A stretch of 64,000 nt of DNA, from assembly GCF_003963535.1 (NCBI RefSeq), contig NZ_CP034539.1, positions 4,836,001 to 4,900,000 on the forward strand, in the 5' to 3' direction. The notes beneath the pieces are model-generated. The model searched no databases. It was not told the DNA's origin and was given only the letters and a program-made list of their open reading frames with translations. The position numbers and the translations under genes were made by a program. Within the stretch, counting starts at the first letter, position 1. Each line of letters begins with the position of its first letter. This document shows positions 43,416 through 51,979 of this stretch, one piece after another. This DNA comes from Streptomyces cyaneochromogenes. Its GTDB lineage: Bacteria; Actinomycetota; Actinomycetes; Streptomycetales; Streptomycetaceae.

Positions 43416-44675
43416 CTAGAGCCGCTCGATGTGCGGGGCGGCCGCCATGACGCCACGTGTGTCCAGCACGTACGCGGCCTCGGCGGCGACCTGGGTGAGA
43501 TCGAACTCGCCGTGCGGAGTGAGCAGGACGACCGCATCGAAGTCGGCGACGCTCATGCCGTTCCCCGCGGTGGCAAAGGGAATCTCCCTGGAGCCGCCGT
43601 CCGGCAGGTAGGGATCTACGACGGTGACGTCGGCCCCCATGGTGCGCAACCGGTCGATGACCTGAACGGCCGGCGATTGGCGGGCGTCCGCGGTTCCCGG
43701 CTTGTATGCGGCACCCAGGGCGAGGATGCGAGCACCGTGCACGCTGCGGCGGAAGCGGCGGCTGAGCGAGTCCTGCAATCGGCGAACCACGTAGTCGGGC
43801 TGACTTTCGTTGATGTCCTGAGCCAGCTCAATGAGCCGGAAGGTCTGCCCGTGCCGTGCCTTGACGTGATGGCTGAGGTAGACAGGGTCGATGGGCAGGC
43901 AGTGCCCGCCGACGCCCGGTCCAGGCAGGAACTTGGTGAACCCGAACGGCTTGGTCGCGGCCAACTCCAGGGTGTGCCACACGTCCACGCCAAGTGTGTG
44001 AGCCATCCGGGAGAGCTCGTTGACCAGGGCGATGTTGACGTGCCGGTAGGTGTTCTCGAACACTTTGGCCAGCTCGGCCTCTTCCAGCCCCGATGCCGGG
44101 ACGGTGACTTCGGTGACCGAGTCGTAGAAGGCCTTCACCTGGCGCAAGCAGGCATCCGTGAGCCCGGCGACGATCTTGGGCGTGTTCTCCAGCCGCCAGT
44201 CCGCGTTGCCGGGATCTATGCGCTCGGGGCTGAATCCGACATGGAAGTCCTGCCCGGCGACCAGGCCCGAGCCCTCCTCCAGCAGTGGGATGAGCACCTC
44301 GCGCGTGGTGCCTGGATGCGTAGTCGACTCAAGCACCACGGAGGCACCCGGCTCCAGCCACTCAACCAGCACGCCGCCGGCCTCTCGTACGCAACTGAGG
44401 TCCGGCGCACGGTCGGTCAGCGGCGTCGGCACAGTGATGACCGCAACGTCGAAGCCCTTGAGGTCCTTCGGATCCGAGCTGGCGGTGTAGGCACCCGAAC
44501 GCAGCACTTGTCGCAGGCGGGTGGAGTCGATGTCCTCGATGTAGGACGATCCGGCAGCCAGCTTCTCGCAGCGCTTCCGGTCGGGTTCGTAGCCAGTCAC
44601 GGTGTGTCCGGCCTCGGCGGCCCTCAGGGCCAGGGGCAGGCCGACATAGCCCTGCCCGAGCACGCAAACATGCAT
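43416..44675 (-). CDS. Nucleotide-sugar 6-dehydrogenase (UDP-HexNAc type)
   Basis: A 419-residue NAD-dependent enzyme oxidising the C6 hydroxyl of a UDP-sugar to the acid. Seen are a Rossmann motif (VCVLGQGYVGLPLAL), catalytic Cys259 in GGHCLPIDP, and FSPERIDPGN at residues 148-157. The SPERxDPGN form is characteristic of UDP-N-acetylhexosamine dehydrogenases (WbpA, TviB, WecC) rather than UDP-glucose dehydrogenase, so UDP-GlcNAcA or UDP-ManNAcA is the likelier product. ATG 44675 has GGGGAGGAAA upstream. It is the first gene of the polysaccharide operon. Confidence 0.88.
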   Translation of the reverse strand: MHVCVLGQGYVGLPLALRAAEAGHTVTGYEPDRKRCEKLAAGSSYIEDIDSTRLRQVLRSGAYTASSDPKDLKGFDVAVITVPTPLTDRAPDLSCVREAGGVLVEWLEPGASVVLESTTHPGTTREVLIPLLEEGSGLVAGQDFHVGFSPERIDPGNADWRLENTPKIVAGLTDACLRQVKAFYDSVTEVTVPASGLEEAELAKVFENTYRHVNIALVNELSRMAHTLGVDVWHTLELAATKPFGFTKFLPGPGVGGHCLPIDPVYLSHHVKARHGQTFRLIELAQDINESQPDYVVRRLQDSLSRRFRRSVHGARILALGAAYKPGTADARQSPAVQVIDRLRTMGADVTVVDPYLPDGGSREIPFATAGNGMSVADFDAVVLLTPHGEFDLTQVAAEAAYVLDTRGVMAAAPHIERL

Positions 44676-45668
44676 CGTGGTTTCCTCCCCTTGAAACCAG
44701 TCCACGGACATGCGCGAACTGGAAAACGGCGCCCCTGAATTGCGATCTGCCTGTCCCTGAAGCAGGCAGTCGCGGCGTCGGATACTGCATAAAGCGGTGT
44801 GGGAGCGTCGGACTGAACCCCGTCTGGTTGCAGCAAACGCCTGCGTCGAACCATCACCGCGTCACCGACCTGCCCAGGCCCCCTGCCTGAACGTGCACAA
44901 ACCATGGTCGGCGATCTTCACAAACCCCCCTAATTTGTGGATCTCAAGAGTTCAGCAACAACTCGCTAGGCGGAACCCTCTTTGCCGATTCGAAACCTGT
45001 GAATCGCCACTGAGGCCACCCGACAGCGGGGTGCCGAGTCGTCAGAACCCTGTCACTGAAGGGGCATCGCGGCGATTGCGATGCGACCCCGGCTCACCCT
45101 GAGGCATCTCGACAGCCGTCAGCCGCCCACGGCTTTGCGGCTACGGGCACCCCGGACCACCTTGAAAGGATCTTCACACTTCCCCCCGTTCCTTGCTTGG
45201 TCAAGGCTTCAAGGAATCACCGCCAAGCGGAAGGCCTGTTTCCATATCGCGACATTGAGGCCGATGCACTCGCGAACAGCGCGCGCCTCTGCGTGCGCCC
45301 CCGTACCACCGCTCACATCTTCGCGCCGGGCACCTGAGGTTTCCCCAAGTCCCGGACTGAGGGACGCCTTTCGGTCTGTGCTGTGTGTGGGCTCGGGTTC
45401 CCCCGTCGGGCCCCTCTGGCAGCAGCGCAGTTTGCCGATTCTGGGGGAATGATCCCCAGCCAGGCGAGCGCACCATAACCGCACCAGATCCTGCGGGGAG
45501 TAGCGGGGAATCACGGTGAAAGTTGCCCGGCCCTGAAGAGGTCACGAAACGGATGTTCGCCCAGGTCAGAGCCTGATCGAGCCTCGGGTGATCGCAGCTT
45601 CCCAAGCTGAGAGCGCCGGTCAACGCGGTTTGGGGCCTCGGAGCCGCAGCAATGTTCCCCGCTGCGAG
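44676..45668. other. Operon upstream region and gene-poor stretch
   Basis: 993 bp between two minus-strand genes. A 7-bp dyad (CTGCCTG 44747-44753, CAGGCAG 44763-44769) and an AT-containing segment near 44785-44795 (TATGCAGTA on the minus strand) could form the dehydrogenase promoter. The rest has lower GC than the flanks and no open frame with a convincing ribosome site or codon pattern; it may be decayed element DNA. Confidence 0.45.
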
Positions 45669-46124
45669 TCACCCGCGCACGAAGCCGACAATGGCTGTAG
45701 CAAGCCCGGCCAAGCCGAACACAACTAGCCCCGCAGTCCATACCTGGTGGGATCGGAACTTGACCAGCCCCTTTGACGGCATTCCCGCGTCTCGGCAGCG
45801 CCGTTCTGCGGGGGCATGAACCTGCGGAAGTCCTCTTGTCCTCTCCAACTCCTGTAGCCAAATGCTGTCGGCCAGTTCATGGCGGCGGTGCTTCGCTAGG
45901 AGCTGCACAGACATGAAGGAGACGACCATCGACAGCATGCCGGCAGTTACCTGCGCAAGTCGCCCCGTATCAGGATGAAGCGCGATGGTCATGAGGAACG
46001 CCTGAGCTGCAAGCCCCAGACCGGGTGCTTGCCACATCATCGAGTCGTAGCCGGCACGGCGGGTGGCCACCGTTTGGTACTGGAGGAATGCGAGCTCATC
46101 AGTCGGGGCTGGAGACGTCGGCAT
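45669..46124 (-). CDS. Small membrane protein of mobile-element type
   Basis: 151 residues with three hydrophobic segments (GLGLAAQAFLMTIAL, AGMLSMVVSFMSVQLLA, WTAGLVVFGLAGLATAIVGFV) and a charged cytoplasmic stretch between them. No family is assigned. It sits alone 117 bp left of the first IS110 copy. Confidence 0.6.
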   Translation of the reverse strand: MPTSPAPTDELAFLQYQTVATRRAGYDSMMWQAPGLGLAAQAFLMTIALHPDTGRLAQVTAGMLSMVVSFMSVQLLAKHRRHELADSIWLQELERTRGLPQVHAPAERRCRDAGMPSKGLVKFRSHQVWTAGLVVFGLAGLATAIVGFVRG

Positions 46125-46259
46125 AACTGCAATGCAATCAGCAGGCCGACCAATCTGCGGGCAAAACGATGCGGTCGCCTGCCGTTGACCGTCTGTCTCC
46201 TGCGAGCGTGGGCGCCAACCAGCTGTGTGGCCCGGTCTCGGCCGTCTCAGTAATCCGGG

Positions 46260-46440
46260 GGCCTGACGGCTCCACCCCGTGGGCGTGAAAATCGGTGGGT
46301 GGCCGTCCGGCGGACGTCGAGGAAACTTGGTGCGATCCGAGCCTGTGTCTCAGTAGGACGCTGGGGGTCCATCGCCAGGCACCCGGATGTGTTGCTCCGA
46401 GCACGTGAATCAGTTTCTCCCGCCTGCCGGACCCCCGCCG
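46260..46440 (+). ncRNA. Candidate bridge RNA of IS110 copy A
   Basis: The noncoding leader of IS110-group elements encodes a bridge RNA that pairs with donor and target DNA (published for IS621). Here a hairpin (CGTCC/GGACG, 46304-46316) is followed by an 8-bp stem (GGGGGTCC 46363-46370, GGACCCCC 46429-46436). Inside the loop GAATCAGTTTC (46407-46417) repeats the element's right end (47760-47770), and GTCTCAGTA (46347-46355) repeats its left end (46244-46252). The strand is as the transposase; exact ends are not known. Confidence 0.5.
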
Positions 46441-46477
46441 GCCGGTCACGCGCCTGCGGCCGTGAACGAGATGGGGG

Positions 46478-47725
46478 GTGCCGGGGATGGATGTGATCCA
46501 CGAACGCTGCGCGGGGATCGACATCAGCAAGGTGGACGTGAAGGTGACGATCCGCACGCCTGGTGCGGGCAAGCGCCGCCGCAAGGAGACCCGTACCTTC
46601 TCGTCGATGACGTCCGGACTGCTGGCCATGCGGGACTGGCTGCTCGCCGAGGGCATCACGGTGGCCGGCATGGAGGCCACCGGCGCCTACTGGAAGCCTG
46701 TGTTCTACCTGCTCGAACACGACATGGAGTGCTGGCTGCTCAACGCCCGGCACATGAAGGCCGTGCCCGGCCGCAAGACCGACGTGAAGGACTCCGAGTG
46801 GATCGCCCGGCTGGTCGAACACGGCCTGGTACGGCCCTCATTCGTGCCACCGGAACCGATCCGGCAACTGCGCGACCTGACCCGCTACCGCACCGAGGTC
46901 ATCCGCGAACGCACCCGCGAGGCGCAACGGCTGGAGAAACTTCTGGAAGACACCGGGATCAAACTGTCCGCCGTGGTCTCCGACCTCCTCGGCGTCTCCA
47001 GCCGGGCCATGCTGGCCGCCCTCATCACCGGCACCCGTGACCCCCACCTGCTGGCCGACCTGGCCAAGGGCTCCATGCGGCGCAAGACCGACGCCCTCAT
47101 CGAGGCCCTGACCGGCCACTTCACCGACCACCACGCATTCTTGGCCCGCGCCATGCTCGATCGCATCGATGCCTGCACCGCCATGGAGAAGCGGCTCGAT
47201 CACCGGATCGACGAACAGATCGCGCCGTTTCACCACCGCATCGACCTGCTCGTGACCGTTCCCGGCATCAACACCCGCACCGCCCAGGTGATCCTCGCGG
47301 AGATCGGCGACGCCATCGCCCGCTTCCCCACGGCCGCCGACCTTGCCTCCTGGGCCGGCGTCTGCCCCGGCAACAACGAGTCCGGCGGCAGAAAGGGCCC
47401 GGCCAGGACCCGCCACGGCGACCCCTGGCTCAAGGCCGCCCTGGGCCAGGCCGCCGTCTCGGCCTCACGCACCAAGGACACCTACCTCGCCGCCCGCTAC
47501 CGGCGCATCACCGCCCGCCGCGGCAAGAAGAGAGCCCTGGTCGCCCTCCAGCACTCGATCCTCATCTCCGTCTGGCACATGTTCACCCGCGACACCGAAT
47601 ACGCCGACCTCGGCGGCCGGTACTTCATCGAACGCACCGGCCGGGCCCGGCAGACACGGCGCCTGGTCAGCCAACTCAACCAACTCGGCTACCACGTCAC
47701 CCTTCAGACAGAAGGAGCCGTCTGA
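46478..47725 (+). CDS. IS110-family transposase, copy A
   Basis: 415 residues. The N-terminal RuvC-like DEDD domain starts with GIDISK (Asp12), followed by MEATGAYWKPV and KTDVKDSEWIARL. A coiled region leads to the C-terminal Tnp_20 domain with LVTVPGINTRTAQVILAEIG and the catalytic Ser region PGNNESGGRKG. It recombines DNA guided by the element's bridge RNA. The translation is the same as that of copy B, so both were probably recently active. Confidence 0.95.
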   Translation: MPGMDVIHERCAGIDISKVDVKVTIRTPGAGKRRRKETRTFSSMTSGLLAMRDWLLAEGITVAGMEATGAYWKPVFYLLEHDMECWLLNARHMKAVPGRKTDVKDSEWIARLVEHGLVRPSFVPPEPIRQLRDLTRYRTEVIRERTREAQRLEKLLEDTGIKLSAVVSDLLGVSSRAMLAALITGTRDPHLLADLAKGSMRRKTDALIEALTGHFTDHHAFLARAMLDRIDACTAMEKRLDHRIDEQIAPFHHRIDLLVTVPGINTRTAQVILAEIGDAIARFPTAADLASWAGVCPGNNESGGRKGPARTRHGDPWLKAALGQAAVSASRTKDTYLAARYRRITARRGKKRALVALQHSILISVWHMFTRDTEYADLGGRYFIERTGRARQTRRLVSQLNQLGYHVTLQTEGAV

Positions 47726-47894
47726 CCAGCGGCCACGAAGACGCGGACGGTGGATTTTCGAATCAGTTTCCATCTCATTCAGCGCCGTTCACAGCCGTTC
47801 AGGCGAGACCCGGAGCCGTCCCCGCACGGCCGGCCAGCCGCCCATGAACGCAGGTGAACGCCCCCGCACGATGCCCCAGCGCCCACCACCACAG

Positions 47895-47948
47895 TTGGAA
47901 AGCGTGTTGAGGGCAACCCCTCACGAGTTCGAATCTCGTATCCTCCGC
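47895..47948 (+). repeat. Second tRNA-Ser 3' fragment (att site)
   Basis: 54 bp identical to 38458-38511 except for one G-to-A change; no 5' half. It is followed by a terminator different from that of the intact tRNA, so the sequence beyond it came from another tRNA-Ser locus. It is the likely attR of the element whose integrase lies at 38576. The rest of 47772-48338 holds no gene. Confidence 0.8.
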
Positions 47949-47969
47949 AGCCGCCTGAACAGGCGAAAC

Positions 47970-48004
47970 GAGAACCCCGGACCGCTTCGGCGGCCGGGGT
48001 TCTC
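47970..48004 (+). terminator. Terminator behind the second tRNA-Ser fragment
   Basis: GAGAACCCCGG (47970-47980) pairs with CCGGGGTTCTC (47994-48004). Confidence 0.75.
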
Positions 48005-48338
48005 AACATGTCTTGGCCTCAGTTTCGGTCTCATTTGTTTCCGACATATGCGGCATTCTGTACGGCATGGCGACACGCCTCCGGCGACGACGGTGGGTCG
48101 CCGTCCAAGCGTTCGTTCCCCGACTTGCACGCTGAAGGCCGACGGCCAAGATCAGCCTCAGGTGACGCTTGCCCCACATCGCAGGACGTGCCCCCAGAAA
48201 GCAACCCGCAGCCAGGTAGTGCACTGACCATCCACGTCCGCCCTACCAGCGCCTTCCAGGTCGCACGCTGCCCCAGAGGGTCGAGCCATTTGCGCACCCC
48301 GGCCCTCTGACCTTGCACTCAGCCTCCGGCGACCACCC

Positions 48339-48599
48339 TCAGTCCCATCGCCTCGCGAACTCAGCACCGGCCAGCAGGTCGCCCGTCCGCACGATCGGAT
48401 CATCGATCCCCAGGGCCACCAGCACATCGGCGGGAAGGGCCACGTATTTTCCCTTCAACTTCGTGACACGGCAGGGAAAGCGGTTCGACCTCACCAGCCC
48501 GGATGCCTTCGATGGGTCGACCCCGAGGAGATCTGCCACCTTGCGCAGGGGCATTGGCTCGGCCAGCCACTGCGACAGTCGCCTTGCACTTGGGCTCAC
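48339..48599 (-). CDS. Small helix-turn-helix protein
   Basis: 86 residues. A helix-turn-helix is suggested by MPLRKVADLLGVDPSKASGLVRSNRF, followed by basic residues and an acidic C-terminal half; it could be an excisionase or regulator of the element. Its GTG (48597-48599) overlaps the TGA of the preceding gene (GTGA), so the two are coupled. The frame extends upstream to 48737 only inside that other gene. Confidence 0.6.
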   Translation of the reverse strand: MSPSARRLSQWLAEPMPLRKVADLLGVDPSKASGLVRSNRFPCRVTKLKGKYVALPADVLVALGIDDPIVRTGDLLAGAEFARRWD

Positions 48600-49315
48600 T
48601 CGGCTTCCTTCTGCGGCCCGTCGAGTTCGTCGGACTCGCCCTCGGGCACCTGCTCCGAACCCAAGGCGAGGAACTCGCCCAAGAGCCCGAGGCGGTGCAA
48701 GGTAGCGCCCATGCGTTCGCCGCTGATGCGCCCCCACAACAAAGGGTCCATCTCGTCGACCACCTGGATGTCCGACTCTTTGCGGATGGGCGAGTAGCCG
48801 TCATCACATCGGCTCGCGCGGTCGACAAGGCTGTACGGATCCGTTGTGCGCTCGGCCGGGTCAGCCCGTTCCACCGCCCAGTCGGCCGCATTGGCGGACC
48901 GGATAACCTCGTCACGGACATCGTCGCCTTCGGTGGCCAGCGCCAGACCGTACAACGCACCGAACACCATGGCCGACCTCACCTCGGCGACGTCGACGCA
49001 GAGCCTCCTCGACACTCTCCCGGCCGACTTCCGGAGGTAGGGGATGACGAAATAGAGCACGAGCAACTGGCTACGCTGAGCCAAGTTCGGCAGGTCACTA
49101 TGGGCATCGCGGCCTACACATCGCCATAGCGCGTCCCGAAGAGCAACGTCGGTGGCATCTCGCGCCGCCGCATCTTTCGCCTCCGAGAGCGTGAGGTGTT
49201 CACCCACCGAACACCTCTCCCCGGGCGCATGTGGACACACCAACTGCCCACCGAGCAACTGCGAAACCTTTAGCTCGATCGATCTGAAGACGTCTGCCGA
49301 AGGCAGCAGGGACAC
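48596..49315 (-). CDS. Hypothetical helical protein, cotranscribed with the HTH gene
   Basis: A 239-residue soluble protein. After VSLLPSADVFRSIELKVSQLLGG it is helical and charged, with LAQRSQLLVLYFVIPYLRKSAGRVSRRLCVDVAEVRSA. This part faintly recalls the helical sigma-factor-like proteins of actinomycete elements, but the match is too weak for a call. GTG 49315 has AAGAGGAGGAG just upstream, one of the strongest sites in the window. It overlaps the HTH gene by 4 bp. Confidence 0.6.
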   Translation of the reverse strand: MSLLPSADVFRSIELKVSQLLGGQLVCPHAPGERCSVGEHLTLSEAKDAAARDATDVALRDALWRCVGRDAHSDLPNLAQRSQLLVLYFVIPYLRKSAGRVSRRLCVDVAEVRSAMVFGALYGLALATEGDDVRDEVIRSANAADWAVERADPAERTTDPYSLVDRASRCDDGYSPIRKESDIQVVDEMDPLLWGRISGERMGATLHRLGLLGEFLALGSEQVPEGESDELDGPQKEAE

Positions 49316-49535
49316 GGCTCCTCCTCTTGTGGTTCCGGCAACGGCAGGAGGCTCACCGCGGCGAAGGGCGACTATCCGCACCAGCCGATGCATGCGCTGG
49401 CGGGAGTGAACGACACGGGGTGACCGAGTGAAACGATGTGTCCCAGCGATCAACATCGGGGAAGGCCACGGGATCATCCATCCGCATCCTGGGCCTGACT
49501 GGTTCAGCGGCCCTGGTAAGGGCGCTTACACCAGG

Positions 49536-49554
49536 AGTATGGTCTCTAGTATGG
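49536..49554 (+). promoter_or_regulatory. Direct-repeat operator of the toxin-antitoxin pair
   Basis: AGTATGG occurs at 49536-49542 and 49548-49554, a 12-bp period, overlapping the start of the antitoxin gene. Ribbon-helix-helix antitoxins commonly bind spaced repeats at their own promoter. Confidence 0.4.
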
Positions 49555-49829
49555 CGACGAAAAAAGTCACGGTGACGATCCCCGAAGATCTCCTCGACGA
49601 GATCCGCGCCGACGCGGCTGAGCGGGGACTTTCGGCGTATGTAGCCGAAGCACTGCGATTCAAGCGCGATCGGGACCGGCTGCTGGAGCTGGTCGACTGG
49701 CTGCAGGAGGAACACGGGCCGGTCACCGAAAACGAGCGCGCGGCAGCCCTCGCGGAACTGGACGATCTCGACGCCGAGCACGAGCGCCGTCGCACCGCCG
49801 GAGGACACGATGCCGGAGAGGCCGCGTGA
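49551..49829 (+). CDS. Ribbon-helix-helix antitoxin
   Basis: 92 residues. The N-terminus KKVTVTIPEDLLDEIRADAAERGLSAYVAEAL is a ribbon-helix-helix DNA-binding fold (CopG/Arc type), and the acidic helical tail would wrap the toxin. ATG 49551 or 49539 may be used; an AGGAG at 49533-49537 suits neither perfectly. It neutralises and autoregulates with the PIN toxin downstream, whose GTG overlaps its TGA. Confidence 0.8.
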   Translation: MATKKVTVTIPEDLLDEIRADAAERGLSAYVAEALRFKRDRDRLLELVDWLQEEHGPVTENERAAALAELDDLDAEHERRRTAGGHDAGEAA

Positions 49830-50251
49830 AGAAGCGCGCCGGTGAGCACAGGCAGCAGCCACTGCGCGTCTTCGTACTCGACTGCGAAGCCCTGTCCCTG
49901 GCCGTGCGCGGCGACCGCATGATGATCGCCTGGCTCGACCTCGCGGCCGGGGGTGAGGCCGAAGTGGTGACGTCTCCCATGACGCTGGTCGAGGCGTACG
50001 ACGGCAGGACCACCGAGCAGCGCTGGGACTGGGTGCTCTCCCGGCTCAAGGTCGCCGATATCGGAAAGGACGAGGCCCGCCAGGCCCGGCGTCTCCTGGC
50101 CGACGCCAAGCTGCACGGTCACAAGTACGCAATCGATGCCGTGCTCGCTGTCATCGCACGCCAGCAGAAAGGGCGGGTCACAGTCTTCACCTCGGACGTA
50201 GACGACCTGGAGAAGCTCCTCCCGGACACCATCGTTGTCAAGAAGGTATGA
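49826..50251 (+). CDS. PIN-domain toxin (VapC-like)
   Basis: A 141-residue predicted ribonuclease. The PIN pattern of acidic residues is seen: Asp19 in RVFVLDCEAL, Glu in MTLVEAYDG, Asp in YAIDAVLAV and VFTSDVDDLEKL, which hold Mg. The GTG start overlaps the antitoxin stop (GTGA at 49826-49829). It is the likely stabiliser of the adjacent integrated segment. Cognate target RNA is unknown. Confidence 0.82.
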   Translation: MKKRAGEHRQQPLRVFVLDCEALSLAVRGDRMMIAWLDLAAGGEAEVVTSPMTLVEAYDGRTTEQRWDWVLSRLKVADIGKDEARQARRLLADAKLHGHKYAIDAVLAVIARQQKGRVTVFTSDVDDLEKLLPDTIVVKKV

Positions 50252-50377
50252 CCCGGCACCCTGGTCTCAGTTTTGGTCTCATTCACCACCGTCCACCGGC
50301 GTCCATAGCCTCTGACAGCACCCGCTCCGCCGCAGGTCAGGACGCTCCTGATCACTCCCGAACCCCCAGACGAACTT

Positions 50378-50497
50378 TTGGAAAGCGTCTTGGGGGCAAC
50401 CCCTCACGAGTTCCAATCTCGCATCCTCCGCCAGTGCCTCACCGGGCACGATGTCGAAGGGCCCCACCCTTCGCGGTGGGGCCCTTCGACGTTGTCC
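50378..50497 (+). repeat. Third tRNA-Ser 3' fragment with its terminator
   Basis: 53 bp of tRNA-Ser 3' half with three changes (GTGTT to GTCTT, TTCGA to TTCCA, GTATCC to GCATCC). It is followed by the same downstream flank as the intact tRNA (38512-38576) including the GAAGGGCCCC hairpin, with a different loop. IS110 copy B is inserted at its end. Confidence 0.8.
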
Positions 50498-50513
50498 GTC
50501 TCAGTAATCCGGG

Positions 50514-50694
50514 GGCCTGACGGCTCCACCCCGTGGGCGTGAAAATCGGTGGGTGGCCGTCCGGCGGACGTCGAGGAAACTTGGTGCGATCCGAGCCTGT
50601 GTCTCAGTAGGACGCTGGGGGTCCATCGCCAGGCACCCGGATGTGTTGCTCCGAGCACGTGAATCAGTTTCTCCCGCCTGCCGGACCCCCGCCG
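50514..50694 (+). ncRNA. Candidate bridge RNA of IS110 copy B
   Basis: It is identical to the leader of copy A; the end-matching segments are at 50601-50609 and 50661-50671. Confidence 0.5.
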
Positions 50695-50731
50695 GCCGGT
50701 CACGCGCCTGCGGCCGTGAACGAGATGGGGG

Positions 50732-51979
50732 GTGCCGGGGATGGATGTGATCCACGAACGCTGCGCGGGGATCGACATCAGCAAGGTGGACGTGAAGGTG
50801 ACGATCCGCACGCCTGGTGCGGGCAAGCGCCGCCGCAAGGAGACCCGTACCTTCTCGTCGATGACGTCCGGACTGCTGGCCATGCGGGACTGGCTGCTCG
50901 CCGAGGGCATCACGGTGGCCGGCATGGAGGCCACCGGCGCCTACTGGAAGCCTGTGTTCTACCTGCTCGAACACGACATGGAGTGCTGGCTGCTCAACGC
51001 CCGGCACATGAAGGCCGTGCCCGGCCGCAAGACCGACGTGAAGGACTCCGAGTGGATCGCCCGGCTGGTCGAACACGGCCTGGTACGGCCCTCATTCGTG
51101 CCACCGGAACCGATCCGGCAACTGCGCGACCTGACCCGCTACCGCACCGAGGTCATCCGCGAACGCACCCGCGAGGCGCAACGGCTGGAGAAACTTCTGG
51201 AAGACACCGGGATCAAACTGTCCGCCGTGGTCTCCGACCTCCTCGGCGTCTCCAGCCGGGCCATGCTGGCCGCCCTCATCACCGGCACCCGTGACCCCCA
51301 CCTGCTGGCCGACCTGGCCAAGGGCTCCATGCGGCGCAAGACCGACGCCCTCATCGAGGCCCTGACCGGCCACTTCACCGACCACCACGCATTCTTGGCC
51401 CGCGCCATGCTCGATCGCATCGATGCCTGCACCGCCATGGAGAAGCGGCTCGATCACCGGATCGACGAACAGATCGCGCCGTTTCACCACCGCATCGACC
51501 TGCTCGTGACCGTTCCCGGCATCAACACCCGCACCGCCCAGGTGATCCTCGCGGAGATCGGCGACGCCATCGCCCGCTTCCCCACGGCCGCCGACCTTGC
51601 CTCCTGGGCCGGCGTCTGCCCCGGCAACAACGAGTCCGGCGGCAGAAAGGGCCCGGCCAGGACCCGCCACGGCGACCCCTGGCTCAAGGCCGCCCTGGGC
51701 CAGGCCGCCGTCTCGGCCTCACGCACCAAGGACACCTACCTCGCCGCCCGCTACCGGCGCATCACCGCCCGCCGCGGCAAGAAGAGAGCCCTGGTCGCCC
51801 TCCAGCACTCGATCCTCATCTCCGTCTGGCACATGTTCACCCGCGACACCGAATACGCCGACCTCGGCGGCCGGTACTTCATCGAACGCACCGGCCGGGC
51901 CCGGCAGACACGGCGCCTGGTCAGCCAACTCAACCAACTCGGCTACCACGTCACCCTTCAGACAGAAGGAGCCGTCTGA
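50732..51979 (+). CDS. IS110-family transposase, copy B
   Basis: 415 residues with the same translation as copy A: the DEDD domain (GIDISK) and the C-terminal serine domain (PGNNESGGRKG). No disabling change is visible. Confidence 0.95.
   Translation: MPGMDVIHERCAGIDISKVDVKVTIRTPGAGKRRRKETRTFSSMTSGLLAMRDWLLAEGITVAGMEATGAYWKPVFYLLEHDMECWLLNARHMKAVPGRKTDVKDSEWIARLVEHGLVRPSFVPPEPIRQLRDLTRYRTEVIRERTREAQRLEKLLEDTGIKLSAVVSDLLGVSSRAMLAALITGTRDPHLLADLAKGSMRRKTDALIEALTGHFTDHHAFLARAMLDRIDACTAMEKRLDHRIDEQIAPFHHRIDLLVTVPGINTRTAQVILAEIGDAIARFPTAADLASWAGVCPGNNESGGRKGPARTRHGDPWLKAALGQAAVSASRTKDTYLAARYRRITARRGKKRALVALQHSILISVWHMFTRDTEYADLGGRYFIERTGRARQTRRLVSQLNQLGYHVTLQTEGAV

Larger units (their letters stand above)
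46242..47771 (+). mobile_element. IS110-family insertion sequence, copy A
   Basis: A 1530-bp segment repeated at 50496-52025 (offset 4254). The limits are set by where the two copies stop agreeing, so up to a few flanking target bases may be included. A 236-bp left end, one transposase gene and a 46-bp right end fit the IS110 group; no terminal inverted repeats or clear target duplication are seen. The right flank begins ATCTCATTCAGC. Confidence 0.9.

Noticed and set aside
41608..44675. Straight hyaluronan synthesis operon (hasA-hasB)
   Set aside because: The dehydrogenase carries the SPERxDPGN motif of UDP-HexNAc dehydrogenases, so calling the product hyaluronan is not justified.
45081..45623. 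Overlapping ORFs on both strands in the gene-poor stretch
   Set aside because: Neither has a ribosome site, domain or expected codon bias; treated as decayed DNA.
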